Numbered from the stretch's first letter, positions 1 through 14,133 are shown. The stretch is 64,000 nt of DNA from Neurospora intermedia (GCA_037102815.1 BTPP01000007.1:1302001-1366000), one strand, 5' to 3'. Notes: generated from the letters alone by a model not told the origin. Program-made: numbers and translations.

Positions 1-485
1 CCCTCATCCGTACCGCGTTGACTAGCAACGATCAAGTCCAACACATCGCAGTGCTCTGCCTGTGAACTTACCATACCTACCCAATCGGACCCGGGCCGTT
101 TCATCACTCATCCGCAGGACACTCCGACGTCCAACGACCTGTGATTGCCTCTCTTCATCAAGGATATTACTGGAAACACCGGCCACTATCCGCGTGCTCA
201 ACACGCAATACCATCCAGTTATCGGTTTGATTCACAACTAGATTGCATCACCATCATCATCGACCTAGCCTGCTGTCCTCTCCGGCATCAACACCATCAT
301 ATTACACCCCGCCATAAGGGAATCCTTTTGTCAACCCTCGCCGACAGCCACTGGTTGTACACGAACGAAGCCGCGTTATCGCATTAAACGGTGTTATAAC
401 GCTGCTCTAGGAGCCCAAAAGTATTATGATCATCCTACGTTTACCTCCCAACTTACTTCTGCGCTATACTGATACCTTGTCATAG
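1..485. other. 5' flank / leader of the UBP2-like gene
   Basis: No recognisable coding domain is visible here. The downstream deubiquitinase frame is open back to position 485, but no ATG lies in frame near its conserved N-terminus. The bases at 484-485 form an AG acceptor preceded by a branch-like TACTGAT, so this stretch probably holds the leader and a short first exon. One candidate donor is GTATTA at 421, which would split the start codon as A420 / TG486-487. This is an inference. Confidence 0.4.
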
Positions 486-3400
486 TGGACTTGGCCCCTA
501 CCCCGCCACTTCCCCCCAAAGCAGGTCGTCTGGCTTCACGCTGGCTTCAAGACTTGCTGCAGGGCGTCCTGCGTGAAGGCGATCCTGTCTTCGACTGCTA
601 TTCCTTGCGAGACCCTTCACGCCGTGACACTTCGTCAAGCCGGCTTCATGAACTGGTCATTATTGGCTCGCAAAGCCATGGCATCGACCACGACGGTCGA
701 GCCCAGCTCGCGCCCCTCGTAGTAAGCTGCATGTGCAAGCTTTGCCGTCACCACTTCGTTGTCAGATACACCATTCCCGAAGACGAATGCGGCCAACTCC
801 ATACCGCACAAGCTCACCACTATGTTGTTAGTGCCATGGAAGACAGGCCGACCTCCCCACTGGAGGCTTCAAAATTCTATCCCCGTGTCACCAGCATCAC
901 TCACGTCTGCTCGCTCTGCAGGCAGACCGTTTCTGTCGACGTTTTGCGGCCACACTTGAAAACAGCCTGGATCAACCGGATCATGGACAAGGACAGGATA
1001 AGAAACGCTTTGGCGATTGCCAAGAGGGAAGAGCCAGAACGCTACGGCGATCTAACACCAGAAAAGGAGGAGAACTATGCCAATTCGCCATTACAGACCC
1101 TCAACATGTATATCAAAAACATTCTCGAGGATGACTGGAGCGCCCCGCAGAAGCGCATCGCCAGCCGCAACAGGACCTTTTCAGTCCAGTTTGGCTCAGC
1201 ATGTGCCGACATATTCCTTTATCTTGGCTTCACGGAAGAAGTGGATGTCTCAACCGGAGACAAGTTCTGGGTACCCCCTCGGCTTCCTATTTCAGCCTTC
1301 CGAACACCCTTGGGCTCAGAGCGTGCTTTTCTCGAGAACGTCAGAAGCGAGGTGCAAAGTTTCCTAGCGGAGAACCCTCCGAGGCCGGACCTACCCGTCG
1401 TGGGGGCAACAGTTAATGCGATAGAGCGGCTGGACAGGGTCCTGATATCGGACTGGCTTCGCAGCCACGAGACCCGATCGGCGCGAAACTCGGATGAGGC
1501 CCAGCACTTTCGCATCTTGGGAGCATCCGAAAGGTCGGATGAGGAGGTGCTCAAGTATGCCTTCCTCCAACAAGTGGACGTGGATCCGGCGAACAGAGAC
1601 ACCTACAAGACTGCGCTTGCCAATCTGGCTAGCTACAGGAGTGAAGAGTTTCAGATGTACGTCTTCAGTTTGGATGAGAGTCCTGCCGCCCCCAGCGGTC
1701 CTCAATCTCAGGAGCCTCTTTCAGACGTAGACAAAGCGTATAGGCACTTCAATATTGAGCCGAAAACAAACGCAGACGCTCGGTATTTTATCAACGTCTA
1801 CAAAACCTACAGAGAGCAGTCACCAGGACAGCTATCTAGTCACAGAATCGCCCTTCTCAAAATTGGCAAGGACAGGGATGACTCGGAGATACTTGACGAG
1901 GTGTTCAACGGAGTGATGGACCACAAGGAGGCATGCTCAATTCTGGAATCCGAGCCCGGCTGGTCCTTGGAGATTGCTGCTGCAGGTGCACGGGAGGCCG
2001 TTAAGAACGGCATTGATCGCAGACTGGTCATCAAAGCCTGTGAAACGCTCGCGGATGCCATGAGGAAGGAGAACGGGGCGGACGAAAACGGCTGGGCAGA
2101 ATTTGACATGGTTCTCGCAGAACTCCGGGCTCCGGATTTCCTCCTACCCAATGCGGAACAAGGCCCCCAGTTTGAAGATACGACCGAGTTTATGTCACTA
2201 CCCGTTGGCCTCGACAACCTTCGAAACACATGCTATCTCAACAGCATCCTTCAGTATTTCTACTCGGTCACGGCCGTGAGGAACTTTGTATTGAATGCGG
2301 ACCAGACACCTTTGGAGCCTACCCAGGAAGCTATGCGGGCTCTTCTAGATGGCATAGATCCATCTGAACTTGACCCTGGCCGGGCTTATGTCGGATCCGA
2401 ATGTAAGTTTTCACTCTGGACATTGTGTTTGTGTGGATCAAAGCATGCTGACGTGTATCAAAGTTTGTCGTGAACTGGGCTTCCTGTTTCGTGACATTCA
2501 GGGCGCCGGCACCCGCTCCGTAAGGCCCAGACAGCGTCTGGCCAATGCAGCTTTGCTCAGGCCAGACAGAATACGCAGTGAGCTTTTAAATGGACCTGTT
2601 GATAATGCGTCTAAGCCGGCCACGGTCGAGGCTCCTCCATTGCCTCCCAGATCAGGCGCGGGCGACCTACCTAAGGTTACGGTTGACGCAGTACCAGAGC
2701 ATTCGGAGACGGACAGCAACCTGAGCTCCCAGACCTTGGTCAACCAGACTGAAGACGACCCGACATTCATCGTTGTCGACTGCAATGCCGGTAAAGGTGA
2801 AAGCACAGGCGACGACATCATCATGACTGATGAACCTGCTCCGTCTACCCCTATCGCCGATTCCGCCAATACTGGAAACGACAGGCCCAGAGACCTGAAA
2901 CTGACGGTTGCAGAACTTGACGAAGAGCTTGGCAAGCCTAACGTTGGTTCTGACCAGATGGATGTTGACGAAGTCATGGGCAACGCAATAGACCATCTTC
3001 GGGCAGCTTTCAAGGTCGAATCGTCTAGAAATCCGAGTACGACAGGGCCAGACCCGATCAAGGAAGCCTTTTTCTCGACGCTTGTCGACAACCGGAAAAA
3101 GACTAGTGAAAGTACTTGGAACAGCTCCACAAGATCTGAACGTTGGGTGATTGCCTATCCCGGAAAGAATGAGCGGATATCGTTGTACGATGCCTTGTCC
3201 AGATCATTCGATCTGGAAAGCGTGGGTGCGGAGCTTCTAACCTATACGACCATCAAGGACCCGGCCCCCAACTTCCACATCTGCATTTCGAGATCAGATG
3301 GCCGCAACAAAAACGCCAATCCTGTCATCATTCCGGAGCTCTTATACCTCGATCGTTTTATGCACACGGAACAGCTCGACTCGCCGCTTTTCAAGGCCCG

Positions 3401-4154
3401 TCAAAGAAGCTGGAATATTGGAAACAGGCTCCAAGAGCTCATGTCTCGTGACAACAAGATGAAAGAGACTGAGTCTGTCATGCCAATTCCCTTCGTAGCG
3501 CAAAATGAGGGAAACTCAGACAGCCTTCTAGAGTCCTACATTCACATAAGTGATCAGGACGTTGAGGAGCTCAGAGGACACAATGTCACATCATTCTTGA
3601 CACCCGAGCTGGACGCCACTGTCGAAAAATATACTAGCCTGCCCAGGCCTGAGTCATTCCAGCCAGACATCAAACCTGAGGCGCCGAAGCTTGATCAAGA
3701 AGAGCTTGGCGATCTCAGTCCAAGTGAAATCGAGGCTTTCGTCACGAGCCTTGAGGCTGAAGCGGCTTGGGAAAAGGGGCAGCTGTTGGCCGAGCGTGAG
3801 AAGCTGTTTGATGACATGCATCAGTATGTATACCGGCTTCACGCAGTCGTCTGCCATGCCGGAACCACGGCCGCCGCCGGTCACTACTGGGTCTGGATTT
3901 ACGACTTTGAGGAGAACGTTTGGCGCAAGTACAATGACACCACGGTGTCTGTCCACCCGGCTGAGGAAGTATTTGAGCAGCTGAACACCAGGGGTGAGCC
4001 ATACTACGTGGCGTACGTACGGGCAGAAAACGTCAAGGACCTCGTAAGCATCCCACGCCGTCAGTTCGTGGGACTTCCGGTTAGCTCTGACGAGCCCACG
4101 ACGGTGTGGGCTGAGACGGTGGATAAAATGGACTTGGATGCTCAGAATGCTTAG
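486..4154 (+). CDS. Ubiquitin carboxyl-terminal hydrolase, UBP2 / USP25-28 type
   Basis: Cysteine-protease deubiquitinase of about 1,200 residues; family members remove ubiquitin or K63-linked chains from cargo such as membrane proteins. Exons 486-2402 and 2464-4154 join across a 61-nt intron (GTAAGT donor, GCTGAC branch, AAAG acceptor), which restores the frame as ...SEF-CRELGFLFRDIQ. The Cys box GLDNLRNTCYLNSILQYF puts the nucleophile at nt 2231-2233. The His box is at nt 3870-3900 (AAAGHYWVWIY), followed by a C-terminal block ending in GEPYYVAYVRAEN. The long N-terminal half has the fungal UBP2 layout with an early SRWLQDLL motif and several CxxC pairs. A charged, probably disordered insert lies between the Cys and His boxes. 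Length is close to yeast Ubp2. The true start is uncertain: the first in-frame triplet is GTG beside a 3' splice site, so the ATG is probably upstream or split by an intron. Confidence 0.9.
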
Positions 4155-5027
4155 ACAGCTAGATGTAAGGGAGAAGAGGAAAGGGCGAAGAACTTTCCTC
4201 CCCTTATGGAGCAGCCCAAGCCATTGCGTGCTCCGCAGCCGTTGGGCACCCGTTCACTTTTCTCAGTGTTAGTCGGAGATGATGTGTGTCGTCCTTATCC
4301 GAAGAAGAGTACGAACAAACTTGGTGTCGCAGATGCAAAAAAACTGTCTTAACTTCCGATGAGGACTCTGTAGAGTTTCGTTAACGGGGCAGATATACGT
4401 AGGTTGAGACAGCGGAGGTGGCAGAAAAGGATGAAGCATAGGAAAAGGATGAAAGTCAGGAGTAATGAGGGACTAAGGAAGAGGACAGAGGGCCTTCCTT
4501 TTCTTGGTATGGTCATGCGTTCTCCATACATGTTAGCACTGTTATTGTACGAATTAGTTTGTGGATATCATGTCTTGTTGTAGCGTTCTCGCATCGATCG
4601 GCTCATAGCCCTTTGGTAGTGTAGTAGTGTAGTTGTGAACTCGTTCAAGTACATACGTAGTAGTGCGAAAATAGACCAACACACATACATACACAACGTA
4701 CCCCCCACCCCCTGCCCCTTTTTTCCGCTTTTCCGTTCGTAGCCGAGCGAACTCCTTTACAATTTCTCTGTTTTCGACTCATCGGCTTTTTTCGTCATTC
4801 ATCCATCACCCATCTCCTACTACTTATCCACACTAACAGCCCTACACTACATTGATAAAAGTATGGAGTCCAAAGAATGACGTCTTTAACAACAGACTTT
4901 CATTACCAAAAAAGGGGAAGGGGTCCCCGGATGTCCGGATACCGGAATGTACGGACACAGTACATAGTACATCTAAATGATGATCGACAACCAAGGAAGA
5001 CAAAAAATATGAAAAAAAAAAAAATGT

Positions 5028-5083
<56 letters not shown>

Positions 5084-6663
5084 AAGAAAGAAAGAAGAAG
5101 AAGAAAAGGGAAGAGCGTTCTATCTTCTCCACACGTGCACGTAACGAGTATTGCATGTAGAGTCGGTCGGTAAAGGTCTATGGAGTAGAGGTATCATCAC
5201 AAGTTGTGAAGGGGTTTGGGCAATCCAACATCGATCGCTCTCCTGGTGGGATTCTTTCTAGATAGCAATTCATAGTGGAGAGGGAAGAATTAAGATGATG
5301 ATAATGATGAGAATGATATGGTAGTGGGTACTACAACTTCCTTAGTTGGTATTATCTCCTCCTCCTCCTCTGCCTCTGCCTCTTTAGACGTCTTCTCTCC
5401 TCTATATCAGTCAGAATAGTATCTTTACGTCTCTAGGGTACTCCTGAATCCTGAAGAAGAGGAAGCTGAAGAAGAAGAATGCCATCATGAAAAATGTTTC
5501 TTGAATAGATATATATCTCCAAATCATGATGCAGCCCTTGCTGACTGACTGACTAGACTGACCATTAATGTTACTATTTCATTCATGAACATGACCATTA
5601 TCCAATAACCTCTCCCCCCTTCGCTCTCTCTCTCATCAATCCAGTCGAGGATAAAACCCCCCCCAAAAAATAACAACCAAGGTGAGAGAGGGGCCAGACG
5701 GCATCATTAAGTAAACTTTGTTCTTTCTTTCTCATCATTATTTGTCATTCCATCCCGCATCCACGTTTCCACTCAAAACATCTGGTATTATATCCATCAT
5801 TCCCCATCCCGGAGCCTAGCTATACCATTAAGCTTTAATGGATATTATTGACTTTTGTCCCTTTCTCATGTCCGTTTGTTAACGAATTATTAAAACGGCC
5901 GAGCAAGTTAAGTAGTCATCATCTTTCCCTCTCCATCTTGTCTCTTTTTCTTTTCCCTGCCCGCCTTTCCTTCCATTGCCCTCTCCCTTGCCTCCCTGCC
6001 TGCCTTCCTGCCTGTCTGCCGCCCATGGCCCGCCGGTATCCCTGAAAAAAATCAAAAGCCTTTGTATGCTTGGTGGTATATGTATATATGAGCGAGAGAA
6101 ATGTGGTGTGGGGTATCGCCGGTTTGTTGTTCTAATACGCTTTAAAACCGCTTTATGAGAAAAAACCGCTTTAATCTGCGCGTGCGCCTCTGTGGATCAT
6201 AAGATTGTGAAAAAAGACAATCCAAGGGTGTAAAATAACGTGAAATAGTTTGCCCGCCGTGAGTGCCCCAACAAAAACGCCAATGTCGTAAAATGGTATA
6301 AGAGTAAGATTATATAAAAAGGGTGTGTATGGTTGAACGAGAGTCTCGAAAATTTGGGGGGTCATTACAACGTACAGCGACAGACTACGCGTTCTGTCGT
6401 GTGGGGAGTGAGATTCGGTGAAGAGGGGAAATGGAAACGGGGAGGGATTTGGAAGCGTGGCATGCACTGCCCTTACTTTGACCCTATGCGTCCGCAAAGG
6501 CGCGAGCTGGGTCGAAGCGGGTGTAGTGTGCTTGGTGGCTTCCGGAAACTCGCTGGCTCACCCATAGCAACATATGATGAAGGTGATGAGTGCCATGATA
6601 AGCGGGAGCCACGAGGTTAGCCTACGAGTGCTAAGCTAGGACGTGTGTTTGAAGCTTCTTCAT
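4155..6663. other. Convergent intergenic spacer
   Basis: This is the 3' side of both the deubiquitinase and the IPC synthase. I see no supported gene. It holds a 53-nt A run, CTC/CTG-rich simple sequence near 5350 and 6000, GA/CT-rich tracts, and probable 3' UTR sequence at both edges. Confidence 0.6.
5029..5081. repeat. Poly(A) homopolymer, 53 nt
   Basis: An uninterrupted run of 53 A, followed by GAAA/GAAGAA repeats. It lies in a non-coding spacer between convergent genes. Its length is likely to vary between isolates and assemblies. Confidence 0.95.
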
Positions 6664-8143
6664 TCAGCTCAAGACAACAACATCGCTCAGCTCGCTCTCG
6701 CGGGCAAGCCTGCCTCCGTTCCAGATATCACCCTGGGGCGTCAAACCAAGCACGACATGCTTGAAATCGTCATTTGGCGTGGTGGGGCTTAGGATATCGG
6801 GAGTGCTGCTGCTGCTGCCGCATACGGTGTCGCCGCGGCTCAGGGAGTCGAGGCTGGAGCTGCTGCCAAGGGTCCACTCGTCGCTGTCGCTGGCGGTGCG
6901 TCTCTCGAGGAGACCAAGGCCGTAGGCGCTGGCGCTGCCGTACTCCTCATCGTAGGTCTTGGGGCGGTCACCGAACTCGACATACTCGTACTCCCAGCGG
7001 GTGCGCTTCTCGAGCTGGGGGCGAGGAAGCCACCTGACGCGAGAGATGTAGTAGGCGATAGCAGCCATGAGACCACCACCAACGAGATCGACGGCATAGT
7101 GGTGGTTGAGGTACATGGTGGCCCACCAGATCCAGCCAACATAGAAGATGAAGAAGTACTTGAACTTGGGGAAGTAGTACTGCATGAACAGGGCCTCAAG
7201 GACGGCGTTGGCACCGTGCAAGCTGGGGAAGGCACCGAACGGCAAGGGCGCGGTGGTGAAGCTGGTGGTGTACATGTCGACGCCAAAGAGCTTGTCGATG
7301 CGGGCGAGACCAGCGGGGGAACCCTCCATGCCGTAGTGAGCCGGCTCCAAGCCGTGCGCCTTCTCGTACCATGGAGGCGTGCAGGGGAAAATCAGCTGGA
7401 TAGTGACGGCGAGCATGCACATGTAGCCAAAGGCCCGAGCAAAGACGGGAGTGCTGCCGGGCGCGGCAAAAAGGAAGAGGATAGCGCTGCAGATGGCCGG
7501 GAGGGCAAAGTGGCCGATTCCATAAGGGAACCAGGCGAGCAAATCGAGGACAGGGTGGCTGTGGGCCGAGAGGATGTTGGACAAGTTGGCTCCGTAGAGA
7601 ACGTTCTCGAGCGCAGGGAGGACCTTGACCCAGATGTGAGGACGGTACTCAGGGGCGATGAATCTGCAAGGGCGAGTTGGTTAGCTTTCGTCTTTCGAAG
7701 GGCGAGCAAAAGAAGCTCCGTAACACCACTTACCGGCTGGCAAAGAAGTACAGCAAGTACGTCCAGATGGGAAGCGAGGGCAAGAAGAATTGCTGGGTGA
7801 TGGGCATCAGGAGCAGACCGCCGAGAGCGAGCAGGACGGCCGTCTTGATGATGGGTGCCGAGGGCAAGATGAACAGCGAGAAGAGGATGAAGCCAAGACA
7901 GACAACATGCTGGATGTCGTAGATCTTCCATTTCCTTGTTTGCAGAGTTTTTATGCTCTCCCACACGTCGAACGAAGTCTTGAGGGCGGCAACATTATCC
8001 TGCGAAGCTGTGGATTTCCTACGCAATCGGCGGCGCTGAGGTACTGGGTTGAGAGTCGAGAGCTTAAGGGCTGGCGGCCAGCCGAAGGGAAGCTTCTTCT
8101 GCTTCGGCTTGGCCGGGGCGAGGATGGGTTCGAAGTCCTGCAT
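6664..8143 (-). CDS. aur1: Inositol phosphorylceramide synthase catalytic subunit (AUR1)
   Basis: Transfers phosphoinositol from phosphatidylinositol to ceramide in the Golgi, the committed step of fungal complex sphingolipid synthesis and the target of aureobasidin A. Exons 7734-8143 and 6664-7663 are joined over a 70-nt intron (GTAAGT...TTGCAG) that splits an Arg codon, giving 469 residues. Seen directly: a basic N-terminus, several hydrophobic segments, a CTPPWYE motif (about residues 231-237), a PAP2-like GAFPSLHGAN motif with His286, and LNHHYAVDLVGGG with His325 and Asp329, which match the catalytic His/His/Asp set of the family. The C-terminal roughly 90 residues are acidic and Ser-rich, typical of a cytosolic tail. 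The start is the only ATG that gives the conserved N-terminal block. Family assignment is firm. Confidence 0.95.
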
Positions 8144-10780
8144 TCTGGGCGGCGGATGGCGGAATCACCAGCGAAACTGGGCGCTAGCGATTGGTGTGAG
8201 GTGAGGGGGGAGGAGCGATTGAATGGAAGTCTGGTGAATCTATTGTCGCTGCATGCGCATGACAGGCTGGCTGGTCGAGGTTTTGGTCGAGGTCGCTAGG
8301 TAATAGATACTAGGGTGTGTGTTGTTGTCGGCTGGAAAGTAAAGTCTTCCTTTCTGCCTTTTTTTCCTCCTCGATTTCAAGTTGAATGGAGACAAAGAGG
8401 GCTGGCTATAGGTGATGACGGATCGGCCGGATCGCGGAAATCGGGGTTGGGACGAGTATTTGGTGGTTGTGCAACCTTGACCTTGGATTGTGTACCAAGG
8501 GAGTGTAGTGTATAAGTAAAGACGGGAAGTAGAGGTAGGGGAGGCGGGGGTGAGAGGATGGAAGCGAGGGAAGTGGTCGTGTGGCAGCGGCTGGTTTGTC
8601 CTGGTCAGCAGTCACTGCAAAAGGGCCCCTGGTGCTGCGTCCTTTTGGTGCGTTCCGGGGGAGGGAGTGGAAGAGTGGGTGTGTGAGACTGGCAGCCGAC
8701 GGCGGGGACGGTCGAAGGTGGGCGACGGGTTATTCATAAGGTCCGCCCCGGTAGCTATGACGCCCACTCAGGCCCTGTGAAATAACGCCAAGCCCTATGG
8801 AAGGAACTCGGCAGCGCTGCTCGGGCGCTGTTTGGCCAAGCGCACCCACCGAACCCACAGGATCCCATGCCATCCACAAGCGGCCAAGCTGGATGGATCA
8901 GGGACGGGGACATGGTCACGCAGTCGCCCGACTACGCTCGCCTTGTAGAACATGCATCTAACCGAGTGTACATTGGATTCCATTTCTCGATTTCAAAGCA
9001 TGGAAGACATGGCTGTAAATCGGTCGAGTTGCAAACTAACATCAAGATTGCCAGGCAGTAATCATGACTCCTACAAATGAATGCTGATGCTGACAAGCAG
9101 TGCCAAAATACTAATGCTAACACTGCATCTGATATCATTTCTCCAACTTTCCCCAATGACAGAGGGCGCGAACTGGCTGCGCTCCGGCTGTGTAACGGAA
9201 GGCAGACTCCAACGAAACGAATGATGACGCTGATAGGTCCCGACAGGGTCATTAGACTCATGTCGATGAATGTGGCGCATCTCACCAGCAGCAGAGAAAG
9301 GAAGAAGAAGAGTCCGAAAGATCCATGCGAATCATCATAAAGTCCCAAGCCACCCGCATCTTGAACCAACAAGGAGACGGACGAGGACAACGACAAGGCC
9401 GACGAAAACAATCCGACAACAACCGTCTTCTTGAATCTGGCTCTCCCACACCTCACAAAGGCAAGACAAGGGTCCAACAAACAAGTGACATTGACCAAAC
9501 CAGGTGATCCGTGCTATCCGGCACCACGTCTCTAGTTGCGAGCTTGCGCCATCCAGCCTTTCCAACCTTTCGCAACCGTATCACCCTCGCATCCCCCTCC
9601 CACTGGTCGGCCAGTTCCTAAGTAGGTGTGATACCGAGTACATACTACCTGGTACTGTTAGGCTGCGGGAGTCTCGTCAGTTTGTGGCTACCCGTTCTTC
9701 GCTACGCGGACTGTTGTCGTCGTTGATGCAGGGTGTGGACTGCCGCCGGGTCGGATGGGCTGCAAGGGGTCCTTGTGCTTGGTTCACGTTAATTTCCCGT
9801 TTTCAGGTTTCAACCGCAGCGCCCGGTCTTGGGCCCCGACAGCGACGAAGCTCTTGTCGCGAACAACGCGAGCGCAAAAAAGTGCAACTTACGCCGCTGT
9901 AACGTACTACCTCGAGGTACTTGGCGTCTCGCGCATCACTATCACCGGAGGCGCCTATCCTTCTGTCCCTGCTCCTTGGCAGGATGGCTGGTTCAGTCCC
10001 TTGTCAACTCACCGAAATTTACTGCGTGCGTGCGTGTCTTTGGAACCTCAACAACAATGGTACCATAGCGAATTGTAAAGGGCCAAGGCGGTAGGTACCG
10101 TCTGCATGTCTTGGACTTTTGTGTCCGTTACCAAGGCTCCAATCTGGGGAAACTCAAACTCCGACATGAAATAAGACAGAGCGTTTCTTCTTCTTCTTCT
10201 TTTTTTTTTCTTGTGTTGTTTGTTTCTTGCCAACCGTCTTGTTCCTTTTCCAATGCGAGACGAAGATCGAAACAAAAATTTATGCAAAGGCGATCCGTAG
10301 ACGGGAGGACATGGATGTAACCGCTCATCACGAGACAAAAGAGAACAAATCCTCATACTCACCTCACCCATCATTTATAAGATGATCATCTCGCTCTACA
10401 CTAGAAAGCATCTGGAAAAAAAAGCGGCAAGGCAGATTTTCATATTCCAGTTTTGGTCAAAGCTCTCGCGGCTCGCTCGCCCTTCTGGCCGACGTTGAAA
10501 TACCAAAACCGGCGAATCAAAGCAAGATCCAACAGCCAGCCACCAAGTCATCTCTCTCTTGTTCCTGCGTCGCACGTGGGTTTCTAGTCGGGCCTCTGCC
10601 TCTCAAGGAATCTTATAATTTTTCTTTGATTATTCCGCTCTTCTGCATAACATTGCGGATTTTCAGGCCTCTTGTTGGGCCACCACCTGCCTGCCCGCCT
10701 TTTCTTGAAACACGGAGGCTTTTTCCCTACTCTGCTGCACCGTCGGCGGTTAACCCCGTGCTCCGCGCTCCGTGGTACAG

Positions 10781-10808
10781 GGTCCGTGGTCCGTGGTCCG
10801 TGGTCCGT
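10781..10808. repeat. GTCCGTG tandem repeat
   Basis: About four consecutive copies of a 7-bp GTCCGTG unit in the non-coding spacer. Confidence 0.85.
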
Positions 10809-12214
10809 TCTCCGAATTCGAATACTTGACGGACGTTCATTCGGAATTGAGACCGAATCTCGGATCTCGGTCCAATTGTACATACTTACGTACTATGTAC
10901 CCGTACTGCGAAGATTTCAACTTGCATCCTCACCTTGGACGGATGCTAGGTATTGAAGAACCAAAAAGACTCTTCTCTTTCTTTTAGTTGCACACCGTAC
11001 TTCACCAGCTGCATGCAGCATGAGGCTGTCAAAACTCCGACTTTTCTTAGTCGCTTGACCAAACATGCAACTCCCGAACTAATCGACCAATCCTGAAGGA
11101 GCGGACATCGTTAGCTGCATTTGCTTACATGGCCAACTTGCAGCCTTCCGCGCTTACATATGTAGCACGAGTGGAGTCTCTGGGTGTCTCTCTGGGTCCT
11201 GGAGCGCTACTCGTAAGGAACTTTTGGAAATGGACAACAAGTCGAGGTTTTCATGCGGGACGGAAGCTTCATTGGCAGTTGGTATTTTCCATCGTATGTA
11301 ATTTTCGGGTCCGTCCGCCATTGCTAACTCCACTGAACTGGTGATTGGTCAGACGTTTTGCAAAAAGACTGGACAAGGGAAAGGGATTTTCACATTTTTT
11401 TTGTTCGCGGAAAACTTTGATGCCGAAGATCCGCCGTTCACGCAAGGTTGGGAAACAATGAAAGGTACGAGAACCATGCCTGGGGCTACCAAAACGCGTA
11501 GGTGCGTGGGGTCGCCGTGATGGAGCAAGGGACAGCGCAGCACCGCGGTGGTGGGCGTGATGGACTGGACTCTTTGAGCTAGCTGCAATATGAGTGAGTG
11601 CCGTTCGATTCGAGAACGCATGATCGTCTTCTGTTCGATGGGTGTGTGTTTCCCAGCTGAACTTTTCGTATTCAAATCCTGGAATGAAACCGTATCGCTG
11701 ATATAGTAGGGGCTCTTGTCATGGCATCACTTAGGAATTTGACCTCTGTAGCGTCACAAGTCTCGCTACTGGTACAAAAAATAAGGGTTTTGTGCTATGT
11801 ATAGTGCCGATTGCATGCCCAATTGTAAGAAGACTTCATACCCCTTTTGGCCTTTTGTAACAATCAACACAATGGGAACGCCACGGGTCACAGAAAAACT
11901 TCCCTTTGTCTTTCTTTCATGTTTTGTAATGAAGCAAGTACGTACTACGGACAAACTGGCGCCCGCCCACATCCCGCACAAGTCCCCCCAAATCCAGGGT
12001 GAAGTTAAAGCCGACCAGGCCATCCCCAACATTGCCCGGCGCTTATGAACATTTGACAAGCACCAGTTTCACAGCACATTCAAACTCCCACTTGGGTTTA
12101 GTGTCGAAGGAAAGGCGGTCACCCGTAGCGTCTGCTCCAGGTCTGTAATCTGGAGTGTTCCCATACTATGTAATCGCATGTTCAAAGCCATATCTGATCG
12201 ATCACCGTCGCCAT

Positions 12215-12239
12215 CGGTCGGTCGGTCGGTCGGTCGGTC
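12215..12239. repeat. CGGT tetranucleotide repeat
   Basis: Six uninterrupted CGGT units in the gene-poor spacer; the surrounding 200 bp also holds scattered GGTCGG and GACGGAC motifs. Confidence 0.9.
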
Positions 12240-13076
12240 AACCAGTTTGATGTTCTCTTTCCCTATCGTAGTTACGCCTTGCTGCCTGCCAGGCTGACGG
12301 TGGATGGTGGTCGGTCGGCGAACGGGCGAGCGACTGCTGAGACGAACGGACGGACGGACAGGCTTCATCCTCCCTGCCTCCAGTCTGTCTTCTGACCTCT
12401 TTCCCATCCTGTCTTTTTAGATTTTCCAGGTGGACAAGCATCTCCGTACCCATCATTCCCTGTCGCTGTAGCTATCGTGGGGGAACCTGGGCTCGTCCTC
12501 ACCGGGGGGTTTAACCCTCTTTGTATCTCCCTTTTTGGGGTTTGCATGTTTCTATTTCCGTGTTTTCTCCCATGCCCTTTTGTTCCATATGGCATTGATG
12601 ATGGTATAGATTAGGTTAGTGCCGTAGCGGGCACAATCGGCGGGCGGGCGGCGGGGTTATCAAGAGGACCGACCGACCGGGTCACAAGGTGGACGGATGA
12701 CCTCCTTTGTTAATGATGATTGATGATGGATGTTAAACTCCGCAGTTGGGTACCAATTTTCCGAGCGCTCAGCTGTAGGGAATATCCGTGTCTGTTTTCA
12801 AAAATGTTTCTAGAAAATTGAAATCGAAAGACTGGAGATTGGAAGGTTGGAAGATTGAACGGCGGTCATCATGGCATTGTCCTCTCTCCTTTGTTTTTCC
12901 AATTATGAACGCCGTCAAATCAAACAATGTGCGGATCTACACCACTTTTTACAACCTCATACAGCTCTCACCATTGCTTGGGTAGTGTACCAGTAGGAGA
13001 CTGCATTACTGTAACTCTAGCTACCTACCTACCTGCTGAGCTTCTATATGTGCATATTGCCGATATTTACTTACCT

Positions 13077-13123
13077 ACACGACACCACACGACACCACAC
13101 AACACCACACAACACCACACCAC
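13077..13123. repeat. 10-bp tandem repeat (ACACGACACC / ACACAACACC)
   Basis: Four to five head-to-tail copies of a decamer; the later units differ from the first two by G to A. It is non-coding. Confidence 0.9.
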
Positions 13124-14133
13124 CGCAACAGCAAATGCAACAAGTAAATGCAATGAACAGCCGACGACCGACAGCGATGTAGCTGAACCGACAGACATGG
13201 AAGTCACCTCTTGCAAAGAAAAAAAAAAATACCGAGGAAGAAAAAAAAACGTGGTTCCGCTCTGCTGCAGCACCCCACACTCACCAAAAAAGGCCCGCTT
13301 ACGTACACAGAAGAAAATCTCTATCCCCGTAGCGGTAGCCGTACGTACGCAGTACACTAGCTGTAGCGTCCCGATAGTTGCATACGTATCCCTAGAGGCA
13401 CACACGTACTATAGTACATACATCGATACATACCAAACTTTGACGGATCAATGCAAAGATCAGGGATGGATGGATGGATGGATGGGCCCGACCCGACCCG
13501 ACCTAAGAAAAAAAAACTTTTTGGGATTCAAAGCTCCCACTGACCCAAAGAGACCACCCAAGGCTCGTTGAAAAGGAGTGGCTGGTATTTTGACTACACT
13601 ACTGACTGCCCTGGTCCCCTGCATGTCTGGTCACGGCATTGATCGGTCGGTCCCATTGATCATAACGTCCATGTCCGTGTCCGTGTGCGTGTGCGTGAGG
13701 TGGTAGTAACGCCGAAAATTTCACATTTCACTTCACAAGGTACCTACCTAAAGTAGTTGATGGACCTGATGATCTGGAGCATACATACATACCTACCTAA
13801 TAAAATGGGGGAAAAAAAAGAAAAGGAAGAAAAAGAAGAAAGTCATTCCAAATTCCCGATTTTCAGGGGGTCGAGATATGTATGTATGTGCACACTTGTC
13901 GGTTTTGAACTCGATCTTGATTTGATTTGTTCCTGGGGACTGGACTTCTTGCTTGGCCTTGGCCTTGCTTCGCCTTGCCTGGGGACGGCGACGATTGCCT
14001 GCCTGCCTGCCTGTATGCCTTGCCAAGCATGTTCCAGATGATATTATTTAGTAGTGTATGCGTGTTGATTATTGTAAGCATGGGCTACTACTACTCTGTA
14101 TGTATGTATGTGCTATGTGCTACTGTGTAGTCA

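Noticed and set aside
8932-9498. 188-codon minus-strand frame with hydrophobic stretches
   Set aside because: Starts at a non-ATG codon, has no recognisable domain, and lies in the microsatellite-rich spacer.
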